Shown: piece by piece, positions 26,990-36,337 of the stretch | Layout of the letters: each line of letters opens with the position of its first letter | Position numbering within the stretch: the stretch's first letter is position 1 | DNA from: a virus | Reading direction: 5' to 3' (one strand) | Length of the DNA stretch: 64,000 nt | Virus record (IMG/VR): IMGVR_UViG_3300037628_000326 | Coordinates: 1-64,000 of that record | The notes under the pieces: generated by a model | Told to the model about the DNA's origin: nothing | The model's database searches: none | What the model saw: the letters and a program-made list of their open reading frames with translations, nothing else | Made by a program: the position numbers and the translations under genes

Positions 26990-27538
26990 TTACAGATCCT
27001 CGTAGTAGCCTCGCATTCCAACATTTGCGATACCCGTTGTGCCGACCTCATACTGGAAAGCGATTGCGGTATCAGGCGGCAAGATTACTGCGTCATCTAA
27101 GACGACAAGCACCCCACCACCAGCCCCATGACCGGCTATCGCAGTTTCACCTTGCGAGGTTATTCCGGTCACGTTTTCCTGCAAGGCTTCAGCTTCTGCC
27201 AGGATGCCTGAACCGAAATTCAGATTAACTGGCAGTACGGCTCCGCCATCAGATGTTGGCGTACCAGTGACCTTGTGGATCTTCCAGGTTGCTGCGTTAG
27301 CGCCTCCAAGACGAGCGAGTTCGACGACGAAGAATCGGCTCTGTGAGGTATTCCTGAAATACGCCACGAACTCTCCGGCTACCGCATTGGCATCCTCAAA
27401 TATCGAGTTGAAAACCCGCTGTTCATCTCGCGACACATAGAAACTTCGCTTGCGAGATTGCGCGTCAACGAGCGCCCTACCCTGATCGTCTATAAGCAGC
27501 TTGTTGCCATCGGCTGCACTTTCAATTTCAAGTCCCAT
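26990..27538 (-). CDS. Beta-rich virion protein
   Basis: 182 residues. The C-terminal half (VLVVLDDAVILPPDTAIAFQ, then NVGMRGYYEDL) resembles small beta-sandwich tail proteins. It abuts the preceding gene and overlaps the next by one base. Function unknown, probably tail decoration. Confidence 0.55.
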   Translation of the reverse strand: MGLEIESAADGNKLLIDDQGRALVDAQSRKRSFYVSRDEQRVFNSIFEDANAVAGEFVAYFRNTSQSRFFVVELARLGGANAATWKIHKVTGTPTSDGGAVLPVNLNFGSGILAEAEALQENVTGITSQGETAIAGHGAGGGVLVVLDDAVILPPDTAIAFQYEVGTTGIANVGMRGYYEDL

Positions 27539-27723
27539 TACAGTGGCTCCTCAATGTGTTGGTCGTTCAGTATTCCAAGATGCAGATTCGTAATCCGAAA
27601 TTCTCGGAGCGCCGCTTCCTGCTGCGAACTCAAACTTGCTATCCTTGTCGATATTGTCTCAAGCTCGACCAGGACATCAGCATTATCCTCTTTCTCGATC
27701 CCTTCAGATGTAAAAACCTTCAT
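27538..27723 (-). CDS. Small hypothetical virion-module protein
   Basis: 61 residues, mostly helical (VLVELETISTRIASLSSQQE). It shares one base with the preceding stop and overlaps the next gene by 4 bp, consistent with translational coupling. No family recognised. Confidence 0.55.
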   Translation of the reverse strand: MKVFTSEGIEKEDNADVLVELETISTRIASLSSQQEAALREFRITNLHLGILNDQHIEEPL

Positions 27724-28040
27724 GCTAGTTCTGCCCCGGTGATCGTGAAGTCGACCTGGTTTGCGTTGTCTGTCTCGGCCTGGATGGAATCATTGGCAGA
27801 CAGCACCCACACCTTGCCATCGGATAGCACCTCGGCAAACTCACCTTCCCGCAGGTCAGCCCTCCCGACCTTCCTGGTCGTCGACCCGTCTCGGAGAATA
27901 TAGACCACGACATCCTGCCGCGCGGAGCCATCATTGAAGACATCGAACGAACGAATGATCGTAGATACCGTCGCGGTGAATAGCGTACCCACCGTGTCCG
28001 GAAGCTGACCATCTGCAAGTGACGCTCCAACATAGGGCAT
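27720..28040 (-). CDS. Small Ig-like virion protein
   Basis: 106 residues. GTLFTATVSTIIRSFDVFND, then QDVVVYILRDGSTTRKVGRAD and GKVWVLSAND, is a beta-sandwich pattern frequent in phage tail accessory proteins. It ends next to the 28041 gene. Likely structural. Confidence 0.55.
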   Translation of the reverse strand: MPYVGASLADGQLPDTVGTLFTATVSTIIRSFDVFNDGSARQDVVVYILRDGSTTRKVGRADLREGEFAEVLSDGKVWVLSANDSIQAETDNANQVDFTITGAELA

Positions 28041-28343
28041 TTACATTCCCCACTCGAGGAAGGAATCGGACTCGTCCTGACCCTCGAGGACGGCAATCCT
28101 GATTTCGTGATCAGCCAGGGTTATGCCGATCGCGGCAAGCGCAGCCGTCAACCCGGTGATCGCGCTGATCGGGTGCGCGTCAGGTGCATCACGGCCAGGC
28201 AGATCGTTGTGTTGAGTAGCAAGAAGCGTCGTGAGTACCGCCTGCGTCGAACCAAACTGACGTACGAGATCGTCGACCAGGGCACGCATCTTGTAGACAT
28301 CGTAGTCCGGCTCGAACTGTACAGTGGTAAAGGGAAAAGCCAT
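28041..28343 (-). CDS. Small tail-associated protein
   Basis: 100 residues. An N-terminal helix is followed by the phrase PDAHPISAITGLTAALA, which recurs in phage tail fibre and appendage proteins as a flexible junction, then a short helix. It may attach to a larger tail protein. It overlaps the upstream gene by one base. Confidence 0.55.
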   Translation of the reverse strand: MAFPFTTVQFEPDYDVYKMRALVDDLVRQFGSTQAVLTTLLATQHNDLPGRDAPDAHPISAITGLTAALAAIGITLADHEIRIAVLEGQDESDSFLEWGM

Positions 28344-30985
28344 CAGTTACCGCGCCTCCCCTTCCGCTTGAATTGTGCTCGCCAGGTACCCATGCGCCAG
28401 TCGTCACCAAGCGCATCCGATTCAATCCGGAACGAGATCTGCCGGCCCTTGATTCGTGGATTCACAAAAGGTGTGGTCGGTGCGATCGTGAACGGTCCCT
28501 TGTTGACCACCTCCACACCGCCGCTCGACGGGTAGGCCTTGGCTGTCAGCGACAAGTCTACCGAACCAACGAGCCGCTTGAAATCTGGAATCATCTTCCG
28601 TATGAGCGCGTGATAGGTCCCCTCGTCGACATCCATGTCGTAGCTGTCGATGAACGACAGCATTGGCGTGACATTGTTCTCCGGATCCGTCTCGTCGACG
28701 CCGGTCTCGTGGATAAAAATCTTGCCGTCAAAGGTGCCGTACGGCTTCTGATTAAACAATGCCGAGCTATCGTGGAAAGCGCTGCGCTCAATCGTGCCGA
28801 AATCCCAGACCTTGTCGTAGTAATTGTATTTGACGTAGCGATCATTGGCCTGCGAACCCTCGGCTGAATAGACCCACCAGACCTCCGTGAACAGCTTGTT
28901 CACCGATGCGTAGGACTTCCGCCCCTGGTCCAAGTTGATGTCGTCGAAGACCGTGTTGCGGACCTCGCACTCCATGACCCGGAGGACGCCGTCGTACATC
29001 AGGAAATCGTCCTCGCCCATGAACATCATGATGCCGTTCACATCGATCGCAGCGTTTGGCCCGATGACGGTGACTGACTGTCCCAAGTGCCGCAGGGCGA
29101 ACACAAACTCGCCCGAGATGAACTGCATTGCATGCAGTGACTGGTCGGTCATAGTCAGGATATCGCCACGAGATTCGATTGCGGTAATGATCTCAGACCC
29201 CACATCAAGCCGGAGATCGCCGGCCGTGTTCGTGGACAACGGAGTCCAGTCGGTGAAATCTTCCGAGCTTGCCCACCTGATCAGCAAGGGGTCTGGGTCT
29301 CCGGGCGCTGCAGCCGACCCAGTGCCAGCGCCGAATGCAATCACATGTCTGGCTGTCGGCGAGATCAGCATACGCTCGATGGTGTTCGGTGCCTCAGGAA
29401 CCAGCACCGCCCTGACGTTTGGGCCACTGGTGCGATCCCAGTGATACAGCGATCGGCCATTCGGCGATGCGAGCAGGTCCTCACCAAAATTATCCAGCGA
29501 CCAGGTTCTCAGATTGCCGATGATGCCGGCGCCAGCTACAAAACTGCCAACGCCATAGGCGCCCAAGCCATAGGCGCCGGTACCGTAGCCCAGCAGTATC
29601 TGGGTGTCTTGCAAGCCGACCTGAATCTCATACGCAAAGTCGACAGTCCCGCCGCCGTTAGCGGTCGAGGTCGGCGGTACCGGAGAGCGGATGATGTACA
29701 TGTCGTTATCGACGATGAACTCAACCCGGAACTCGTCATTGAGATCCAGACCACCAACGATGTCGGCGTTCTCGAAATGCACAAAGTTGCCAACCGCAAG
29801 GCCGTGGGCCGCGTCTGTGACCTGCACAAAGGTCGGGTCATCTCCGCCATCCGGGTCGAACGCCCCGGTGATGTCAGTATCGAATGGATCGATCAGGGTA
29901 CCTTCTTGAGCGAACGGCGTGATGTCGAACAATAGGCTGTTGTTGACGATGTAAAGCTTCAGGTTGGTGCCGATGGCCAGCCACTTTTGGCTGTCCAGGC
30001 TGGACCAATCCCACAGCGCCCTGGACACCCCGAGGTAGCAGGTCTGCACTATATTCTCGGCCGGCAGAATCACCAGGCCATCAGGGAATGCTGCTGGCGC
30101 GCCGATGGCAAAGTCCGTGACCGGCAGGATGTCGAGCGAGGTGACGCTGCTCTGATCGCCGTCAGCGCCAGTCAACTGGAATGGCCGGATATCGATATCA
30201 AGACCGTCGGCATCTTCAGGCAGCGACTGGGTGAGCATGACCTCGGTAGCAGCCGCAATGTCGAGATTCAAAAACCGCACGATGTAGCTCTGGGTATCGC
30301 TCCTGATGAAAGACTCATCGGCATAAAAGAACACGTTCGGCGTGCCGGCCTGGATGTCATCGATCAGGGGATCGGTCAGCGTGAACACAGTCGCACCGGT
30401 TGAATGGTTGGCGGCCAGCGAGTTGATCTGCTCCCCGGAGTCTGTCAGCAACCGAACGACCGTTCCTTCGCGCAGGTACTTTGTCACCGCAACCGAGACA
30501 ACGATGGTCTCCGAGTCTTTGACTCCGCCGCTGTTGACGTTGGCGCCGCCGCCAAACTCCTCCGGGTAACTGATGATAAACGCATCGCCGGCTGTGGCCG
30601 TGACCGGAGAGTCCAGGTCGAACACGAACTCATCCTGGAGTGCGGTCGGATCATCGATGGTACGGCCGCCGAGACCGCCGACCAGGGAATCATCGAACAG
30701 CCAGACCGGATCCAGATCGAGAACGGTCACCGCACTATCGAGGACGATCGCCGCTGCCCCAGCCGAGTAGCCGGCGTTCGCGCTGCGCTGCTGGCTTAGC
30801 TCCTCACTGATGCCGTCGACCTCGGTACCCAGCGAATTAAGCACCCAGCCGCCGAGCTTCTCCGGCAAGCGCTTCCTGAACCTGATCTTGTCGCCATCCT
30901 TGAACCGACCTTTCGCGCCACGGTCTGTCTCCTCGGTCATGATGCCAGGGAGAAAATCGAGCGGAATGTCGGGCAGTCGGCTCAC
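28343..30985 (-). CDS. Large podophage tail structural protein
   Basis: 880 residues. The start DIPLDFLPGIMTEETDRGAK and KIRFRKRLPEKLGGW is the signature of a podophage tail family that begins FxPGI and DKVRFRKGxPEKIGGW. The second half has GYGTGAYGLGAYGVGSF, RWASSEDFTDWTP and LTMTDQSLHAMQFISGEF, repeated beta strands suggesting a propeller-like body. It is longer than usual because of extra domains at about 60-350. Probably a tail hub or tube-tip component; the role is by family context. Confidence 0.75.
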   Translation of the reverse strand: MSRLPDIPLDFLPGIMTEETDRGAKGRFKDGDKIRFRKRLPEKLGGWVLNSLGTEVDGISEELSQQRSANAGYSAGAAAIVLDSAVTVLDLDPVWLFDDSLVGGLGGRTIDDPTALQDEFVFDLDSPVTATAGDAFIISYPEEFGGGANVNSGGVKDSETIVVSVAVTKYLREGTVVRLLTDSGEQINSLAANHSTGATVFTLTDPLIDDIQAGTPNVFFYADESFIRSDTQSYIVRFLNLDIAAATEVMLTQSLPEDADGLDIDIRPFQLTGADGDQSSVTSLDILPVTDFAIGAPAAFPDGLVILPAENIVQTCYLGVSRALWDWSSLDSQKWLAIGTNLKLYIVNNSLLFDITPFAQEGTLIDPFDTDITGAFDPDGGDDPTFVQVTDAAHGLAVGNFVHFENADIVGGLDLNDEFRVEFIVDNDMYIIRSPVPPTSTANGGGTVDFAYEIQVGLQDTQILLGYGTGAYGLGAYGVGSFVAGAGIIGNLRTWSLDNFGEDLLASPNGRSLYHWDRTSGPNVRAVLVPEAPNTIERMLISPTARHVIAFGAGTGSAAAPGDPDPLLIRWASSEDFTDWTPLSTNTAGDLRLDVGSEIITAIESRGDILTMTDQSLHAMQFISGEFVFALRHLGQSVTVIGPNAAIDVNGIMMFMGEDDFLMYDGVLRVMECEVRNTVFDDINLDQGRKSYASVNKLFTEVWWVYSAEGSQANDRYVKYNYYDKVWDFGTIERSAFHDSSALFNQKPYGTFDGKIFIHETGVDETDPENNVTPMLSFIDSYDMDVDEGTYHALIRKMIPDFKRLVGSVDLSLTAKAYPSSGGVEVVNKGPFTIAPTTPFVNPRIKGRQISFRIESDALGDDWRMGTWRAQFKRKGRRGN

Positions 30986-31371
30986 GGATTATCGATCTTA
31001 TTGTGAATCGCAGCGGCCACCGCAGCAGGTTGTAGATCTGGAAGCGCGTGCAGCGCCCGAAGAGTATTGATCTCATCGGTCACCCAGGCCACCACTGCCT
31101 GCAACTCAGCATTAGCGTCGAATTTGTTCTTTTTGACTGTGTCCTTCCTGCCTTTCTCGAAGTCTGCAAACGCCTGATCAATGCCGGCCTGGCCAGCGGT
31201 GTATGCAACCAACTGGCCATCAAGCTGGCCCTGGTTGCCAGGTGGAACTGGTATTTGATATAGCCGAGTGGCCGGATCAAAATAATGGATCTTGTCCTGG
31301 TTATTCGCGAAATTGTTGAAAGCTTCCAGGTTAGCACCCGGTGGAAGGGTCACTTCAGCCATGACTGTCAT
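30982..31371 (-). CDS. Tail fibre-associated small protein
   Basis: 129 residues with a 4-bp overlap at each end. It has a beta N-terminal part (HYFDPATRLYQIPVPPGNQG) and a helical C-terminal half. It sits directly after the tail fibre gene, so it may be a fibre assembly chaperone, but no family was recognised. Confidence 0.55.
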   Translation of the reverse strand: MTVMAEVTLPPGANLEAFNNFANNQDKIHYFDPATRLYQIPVPPGNQGQLDGQLVAYTAGQAGIDQAFADFEKGRKDTVKKNKFDANAELQAVVAWVTDEINTLRALHALPDLQPAAVAAAIHNKIDNP

Positions 31372-32648
31372 TCGACTATCTCCATCTCAAAGAAGGCACC
31401 GTTCGCTTGTGTCGTCTGGATGCCGGCCTGCGTCAATATGTAGCATTCAAAATAATCGGTACCGTTGCCGGTTGTATTGATGATTCCAGTCTGCGCCGTA
31501 ACCCAACCGTGATCACTTCCAGTTCCGGACTGATTGTCGTGACTAAAAAGCGGAATCCAACTCGCTTGACCAGGATCGATTGTTCCCGCAGTGGCGCCAT
31601 TCAGCCTGATCAGAGCATGCTTCACACCAACACTGCTGCCGCCTTGCCCCAACTGCGGATTGAAGGCAACACGAATTTTAATTTTCGTGACGCCTGACGG
31701 GACAACGAAGCGGCTGTTCAGCGTCGAAATGTCATGGATGCTATCGGTATCGAAAACCTCCGCATTGTAGGCGACCGCTGCCGCTGCATTCGTTGGTCCG
31801 GTGAATGTGGCGTTCGGCGCATCATCTCTTGCCCAAAGAATAGATCCGGTCTGGTACGCCTTACATCCTCGATACGCAGGCTGGCTGGGCGTCGTGGTCG
31901 CCAATTTCAGCGGCGTCACAAACTTGGTGTCGTTAGTTCCAGCATCCACCTCAGTCTGATCGGCAATAGCTGAAAGACCTGTCAGAGATTCAGTTGCGGC
32001 ACGACCCTCGAGCTTCAGCGGACTAACGATCTTGTCGTCAAGTGAACCATCGTCAGTCTCCGCTTGTGTCGCGATCTCAGCGACACCCGCTATGTCCTCT
32101 GTCGCCTGGTTCACAGCCGGGAACGCCGTCAGCTTCAGCGGAGTCACGAAGCGCTCGTCATCCGTGCCGGCATCTACCTCGGCCTGGGTGGCGATCTCAG
32201 CAACACCTTGCACTTCCTCGGTGGCCTGGGGGACATCGCCGATACTGAAAACGTCATCGGCAACCGGGTCCACAACTACCGCCACCCGTGTCGCAGGCCT
32301 TACGATCACGCCCGCATTGGCGACGGTTTTGATCGTCATGTCAAAGCCAGGACTGCTCTCGTTCGATACGATGTAGAGCTTCGAGGTACTCGGCACGATG
32401 ATCTCTTTGTCTTCGCCAGGGTTACCGGTGAGAGCAATGATCGCGTTCCTTGACTGATCAACATCACCGTTCTGTGAGAGAAGCGTTACCGGATTTGTGG
32501 CCGGCGTGACATCGAGGTCCAGGCGAGCAGCGATCGCATCCTCAAGCAGGTCGATGGCGCTTGCGTTGTTGATGTCGCCCCAGATATTCTGGTTGCCGCC
32601 AGTCTCCTGAAGGACGAGCCGTAGTAATGATGTGAATGTGTCAGCCAT
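31368..32648 (-). CDS. Tail fibre with three collar repeats
   Basis: 426 residues. The N-terminal 130 form the attachment region. Three repeats follow, at about 137-170, 181-216 and 219-251, on the scheme GVAEIATQAEVDAGTDD then FVTPLKL, the well-known phage fibre repeat. The C-terminal part (about 260-426) is a beta-sandwich with GVTKIKIRVAFNPQLGQGGS and TGIINTTGNGTDYFECYIL, resembling a TNF/C1q-like trimeric head. Likely the receptor-binding fibre. Confidence 0.8.
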   Translation of the reverse strand: MADTFTSLLRLVLQETGGNQNIWGDINNASAIDLLEDAIAARLDLDVTPATNPVTLLSQNGDVDQSRNAIIALTGNPGEDKEIIVPSTSKLYIVSNESSPGFDMTIKTVANAGVIVRPATRVAVVVDPVADDVFSIGDVPQATEEVQGVAEIATQAEVDAGTDDERFVTPLKLTAFPAVNQATEDIAGVAEIATQAETDDGSLDDKIVSPLKLEGRAATESLTGLSAIADQTEVDAGTNDTKFVTPLKLATTTPSQPAYRGCKAYQTGSILWARDDAPNATFTGPTNAAAAVAYNAEVFDTDSIHDISTLNSRFVVPSGVTKIKIRVAFNPQLGQGGSSVGVKHALIRLNGATAGTIDPGQASWIPLFSHDNQSGTGSDHGWVTAQTGIINTTGNGTDYFECYILTQAGIQTTQANGAFFEMEIVE

Positions 32649-33124
32649 TAGCCTGATGTCCTTATGATTGCGAGGGTCGGATCAGTCGGGTCCGGAAAGC
32701 GCACAGTAAATGTCCCGTTGTTGATGGCGCGGGGCGTTCTAAAACTGATGACCCACATGACCTTATTCTGCTGTGGTCCTGCTGTAGTGTTATAGATGAC
32801 GGCGCCCAGCGCTGCCTCAGGATTTGATGGGCCTATTCCCCAGGTCGCTCCTGGCCCGAAGACCAAGTCAGCGAAATCGATCGATGGCCGCTCCGGTTCA
32901 CCCGGAGTGTAGATAATTGTCTGCGTCAGTTGCTCGCCGCCGGCTGTGTACCCGTTGCCGACAAGCTCGTCAGTGATCGATGCCTGGTCATCGACGGTTA
33001 CCGGATCGATATCCGCCAGCGTCGTGTACATGGCAAAAAACAGCACATCGTTCCTGACATCATGGATGCCCTCGATGCACTGATCGTTGAGGAACTGGAA
33101 GGCTGTGCCGGTTTTAATACTCAT
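32648..33124 (-). CDS. Hypothetical virion protein
   Basis: 158 residues, beta-rich (GAVIYNTTAGPQQNKVMWVI). It shares one base with the fibre gene downstream and the adaptor gene upstream. Probably a small tail protein; no family recognised. Confidence 0.55.
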   Translation of the reverse strand: MSIKTGTAFQFLNDQCIEGIHDVRNDVLFFAMYTTLADIDPVTVDDQASITDELVGNGYTAGGEQLTQTIIYTPGEPERPSIDFADLVFGPGATWGIGPSNPEAALGAVIYNTTAGPQQNKVMWVISFRTPRAINNGTFTVRFPDPTDPTLAIIRTSG

Positions 33125-34500
33125 CAGACCAGACTCGTCGTTTTAGCTGAGGATTTGACTGGACTATAATCGCCGCGCCACTGTCGTCGGAGCTCGAGCT
33201 TTCTCGCCGGCATCACTTCAGTGTAGCTCTGCCGCCATGCCTCAAGGTCTGCGGGATCGGAGATCAGGAACTCGTCAGAGGCGATCAGGCAAGCGTACAA
33301 GAGCAGATCGCCGGCATTGTCACCAAGCCATGTGTTCTGGTTACCCGGCGCCAGGGCGTCAGGTGTTTGTATCTGACGCAGTTCGAAGCCATACGCGAGG
33401 TCCGGTGGCGGCACCACGAAGAACTCGGTCTCGGTAAACTCAGCGTAGTATTTCGGTTCGGCCGTCGCGGTCTCATCAGGTTCGAAGTCAAGACACCACT
33501 CGTAGGTCCTGCGCTCAAGGTAGCGTCTCAGTCCAGCTGAGCCAGATGTTGGAAATGCCTGAGTCGGAGCCGTGAAATTGGCTGTCGTGTATCGAGCCGT
33601 GCCGACCGTAACGCGAACTTCATCGATAATCGCATCTGCATCTGAGGTGTTTGGACTCGCGCCACTGTTATTTCTTGAGCCGATGTTGATCGCCACCGCT
33701 CCGGTGCCTCCGATCGTTATTCCCGTTACATCAAATGTGGCACCAGATTTCACGCCATCTACATGCGCGAACAGATCGTTGCCTAGCCGCGTGATGGCAA
33801 TGTGCTGAAAAGTGCTGTTCGGACCCAACGAGCCAAAGGTCCTGAAGACATTAAAACCGCCGCCTGCAGTTGAATAATTAAACGTCAAAGAGCCGTTTGC
33901 ACTTTCCACTTGCCAGTTCGTGGTCCCGGTACCCCCATCACCGTGATTGATGTAACCATGGCCGCCAACCTGGTCAAATGTGTTGATCTCCATCTCAATC
34001 GTGAAATCGCCTGCGAGTACCGGAAAGGCTGCATTGTGAGGAATTTCGAGAAAGTCCAAAGGATCACCAGTATCGGCATCGAGCGCCGCTGTGCCGAATT
34101 TTTTGATTAGAGTCTTTAAGTCGATGGCTCCCTGGAAATTCACTGTGTTATTGAGTATCGAGTCATCGACCGCAACCGTGGCGCCATTCACACCATCCAT
34201 GCTCAGCAACAGCACTACGTCGGCAAAGTCAGCATCAGCACTAGCGTTAGGATCTCGGAGATGCAGCGACCTGGTTCCCTGCCAGTCCGATGGCTTGATC
34301 GCTTGCTCGTACTGATCCGCTGTCAAAGAGCCTGTGACCACCCGGTCGAAGATTTCAAAGTTCAGATCAGTTGCCAGGCGACTCTCGCCCATGGAAACGA
34401 TCGTACTCTGATTGTCGATGAACTCCTCACTGCTCTCCTCGAGCCAGGCACTGAGGGCCGCGATCAGGTCGTCGTAACTAAATGATGTCGATGAAGGCAT
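33124..34500 (-). CDS. Tail adaptor with inserted LamG-like lectin domain
   Basis: 458 residues. The ends form one family. N-terminal FSYDDLIAALSAWLEESSEE and RLATDLNFEIFDRVV (1-85) pair with C-terminal RYLERRTYEWCLDFEPD, KYYAEFTETEFFVVPPPDLA and GDLLLYACLIASDEFL (about 335-458), the two halves of a podophage adaptor that is normally about 220 residues. Between them (about 95-325) lies a concanavalin/LamG-like jelly roll: DFADVVLLLSMDGVNG, FGTAALDAD, FTIEMEINTFD, FQHIAITRLGNDLFAHVDG, AIIDEVRVTVGTARY. The insertion would display a glycan-binding-type module on the neck or tail. Confidence 0.75.
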   Translation of the reverse strand: MPSSTSFSYDDLIAALSAWLEESSEEFIDNQSTIVSMGESRLATDLNFEIFDRVVTGSLTADQYEQAIKPSDWQGTRSLHLRDPNASADADFADVVLLLSMDGVNGATVAVDDSILNNTVNFQGAIDLKTLIKKFGTAALDADTGDPLDFLEIPHNAAFPVLAGDFTIEMEINTFDQVGGHGYINHGDGGTGTTNWQVESANGSLTFNYSTAGGGFNVFRTFGSLGPNSTFQHIAITRLGNDLFAHVDGVKSGATFDVTGITIGGTGAVAINIGSRNNSGASPNTSDADAIIDEVRVTVGTARYTTANFTAPTQAFPTSGSAGLRRYLERRTYEWCLDFEPDETATAEPKYYAEFTETEFFVVPPPDLAYGFELRQIQTPDALAPGNQNTWLGDNAGDLLLYACLIASDEFLISDPADLEAWRQSYTEVMPARKLELRRQWRGDYSPVKSSAKTTSLV

Positions 34501-34512
34501 ATTAAATTCTCA

Positions 34513-35673
34513 TTAGGGCGCGTCGTACAGATCGTACCGCCACGCCGAGCCATTACTAGCGCCGCCAGTCGGCCATGTGAGGTACAGCTTGAAGCCGCCC
34601 GATGGGTTTGCCCATACGAACAGCGAAAGTAAGGCTTGGCTTAATGGAGTGACCGTAATTCGTTTGCCACTGTAGACAGCAGTGTTCACATCGTATGCCG
34701 TGCTTAAATCGTACTGAGCAACACGAAGCGTGCCGCCATCGTCACCTAGTACAAAGAGCTTGCTTCCATCAGGCGTGTATATGATTCCAAGTAGTCGAGT
34801 TGCAAACTCGCTGCTCGCATCTAACGCTTGGCCTTGAGACGTAGCAGTGCCCGCATCTCCCGCCACGCTCATCTGATAATGGTAAATCGCACGGTCGCCA
34901 GGGTCGATAGACTGTACGAATAGATTCAAATCGTCGGGTGTTACGACGAAAGAAACGGGTGACGTAGGAGTGCCGATGGCTGCCTGTCCTGATACACCTG
35001 TCAAGACTTCCGGGTTCCCGCCAGCAACCTCGCCAAGTTCCGTAACAGAGAACGGATCGGCCGACATAAAGAAGTCGCCTGTAGTACTGACCGTGCGTAT
35101 CTTGTAAGCCTTACTGCGATCTTTATTTAGTGTAAGACCCCGCTGGAATTGGGTATTTGCACCCCATTGATGGGTGAGTTCAAATGACAACGACGCGAGA
35201 TTACCCGGCGTTGACATGCTGTATTGCCATGTCTCCCACGATGTTGACCTGGAAAAGTAGACTCTGTCTCCGGCGATATTGAAAATCGGAGTCAGGTGGT
35301 TGTTGCCAGAAATCGTGAAAGGGATATCAGCGGTCGTGAGGGTGTAGGCGTCAATATCCGGGTCTGGGGCTGGTATATCATCCACCGCATCAATCGAAAG
35401 ACACCTTATCGCGAACCCGGTGAACAGCGTGTCCTCTGGTCGAAACCTAAGCGTTCCACCTGACAGATCGCGTTCCGGCGCCGGTCGCCACAGCGTCACC
35501 GGATCCTCGATCTCCGGCAATGATTCCTGCGGGTGCTTGCCTTCGTACCAGGCCGGATCCACCACCAAGCTCGGGTAATAGCCATCGGACGTCATGTCCT
35601 TCAGCAGCATTTTCCTGCCGGACCTGGCGCATTCGCCTACCGCAAATTTTCCCTTGGCGTATCGCTTCGGCAC
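34513..35673 (-). CDS. Podophage structural domain fused to beta-propeller-like repeats
   Basis: 386 residues. Residues 1-75 (GKFAVGECARSGRKMLLKDM, then WYEGKHPQESLPEIEDP) match a short podophage structural domain with the SG...KHPQ pattern. The rest consists of repeated four-strand units (PIFNIAGDRVYFSRSTSWET, FVVTPDDLNLFVQSIDPGD, GIIYTPDGSKLFVLGDDGG) like a YncE/WD-type propeller. The fusion adds a possible ligand-binding platform to a small neck protein. Confidence 0.6.
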   Translation of the reverse strand: MPKRYAKGKFAVGECARSGRKMLLKDMTSDGYYPSLVVDPAWYEGKHPQESLPEIEDPVTLWRPAPERDLSGGTLRFRPEDTLFTGFAIRCLSIDAVDDIPAPDPDIDAYTLTTADIPFTISGNNHLTPIFNIAGDRVYFSRSTSWETWQYSMSTPGNLASLSFELTHQWGANTQFQRGLTLNKDRSKAYKIRTVSTTGDFFMSADPFSVTELGEVAGGNPEVLTGVSGQAAIGTPTSPVSFVVTPDDLNLFVQSIDPGDRAIYHYQMSVAGDAGTATSQGQALDASSEFATRLLGIIYTPDGSKLFVLGDDGGTLRVAQYDLSTAYDVNTAVYSGKRITVTPLSQALLSLFVWANPSGGFKLYLTWPTGGASNGSAWRYDLYDAP

Positions 35674-35677
35674 GTAT

Positions 35678-36337
35678 TCACCTCAGCATCCGACGTCTGG
35701 ATCCACCGCTACCTAAAGCTCGAGCCATGCCGCCTCTGCGGGCCGGCGGTCCCTGCCTGCCAGCAACCCGCTGCGCAACGGCTTGTCCTCGTGGCGGAGC
35801 AAGTGCCGCAGGTGCAGCCGCTCGCTGGCCCATGACCTGCCTTCTGGCGCCGGCTGTTGCCTCCTGCAATGCCGGCGTGCCGCCGCCCCGACTTGCGAAG
35901 CCGAACGTGCCGGCTGGCGGCCGTGGCTTGCCGGCAACCGCGCCAGCCGTGCCAGGACCTCGCCGACCTGCCGGGCCACCCATCACTCCACCTCTCGGCA
36001 TCCTGCCACCAGGAACAGCAATCTGTGCCAGACCTCTTCGTGGCTTTCCACCGCCTGGAGTCATCACTGGGCCTCGAGGACCTCGGGTAGGACCAGAAGG
36101 ACCACGCTGCAGCTTCGGACCAGGGTTGTATCGACCTCTGGCTTGCCCAGCCGCTTTGCCAACCCTGCTCAACATGCCGCCCCTTGTTGGACTGGGAGCG
36201 CCACCTGCCTTGTCCCTGGCTTGCTGAAACGCTCGGCCAACCATGCCCGACCTGCCGCCCCCGGTTGGATTCCCACCTCCACGCCTCGCCATTGCAGAGT
36301 CGTGCATAAGATTCTTCATTGATCGTGACAGTGCCAT
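35678..36337 (-). CDS. Gly/Arg/Pro-rich low-complexity virion protein
   Basis: 219 residues from ATG 36337, which overlaps the preceding stop as TAATG; the open frame extends further but inside the upstream gene. The sequence is dominated by RGG/GRP/PRG stretches (RGGGNPTGGGRSGMVGRAF, RGPSGPTRGPRGP), is very basic and is probably disordered. It may bind DNA in the head or act as a flexible linker. Base composition is extreme but the frame is intact. Confidence 0.6.
   Translation of the reverse strand: MALSRSMKNLMHDSAMARRGGGNPTGGGRSGMVGRAFQQARDKAGGAPSPTRGGMLSRVGKAAGQARGRYNPGPKLQRGPSGPTRGPRGPVMTPGGGKPRRGLAQIAVPGGRMPRGGVMGGPAGRRGPGTAGAVAGKPRPPAGTFGFASRGGGTPALQEATAGARRQVMGQRAAAPAALAPPRGQAVAQRVAGRQGPPARRGGMARALGSGGSRRRMLR

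Noticed and set aside
32000-32240. Regular repeats first considered as a CRISPR-like array
   Set aside because: They are in-frame fibre repeats coding for the GVAEIATQAEVDAG motif, with no constant DNA repeat or spacer structure.
35520-36227. 235-residue plus-strand frame opposite the RGG-rich gene
   Set aside because: It is the antisense shadow of GC-rich repetitive codons; there is no start context, and all neighbours are on the minus strand.
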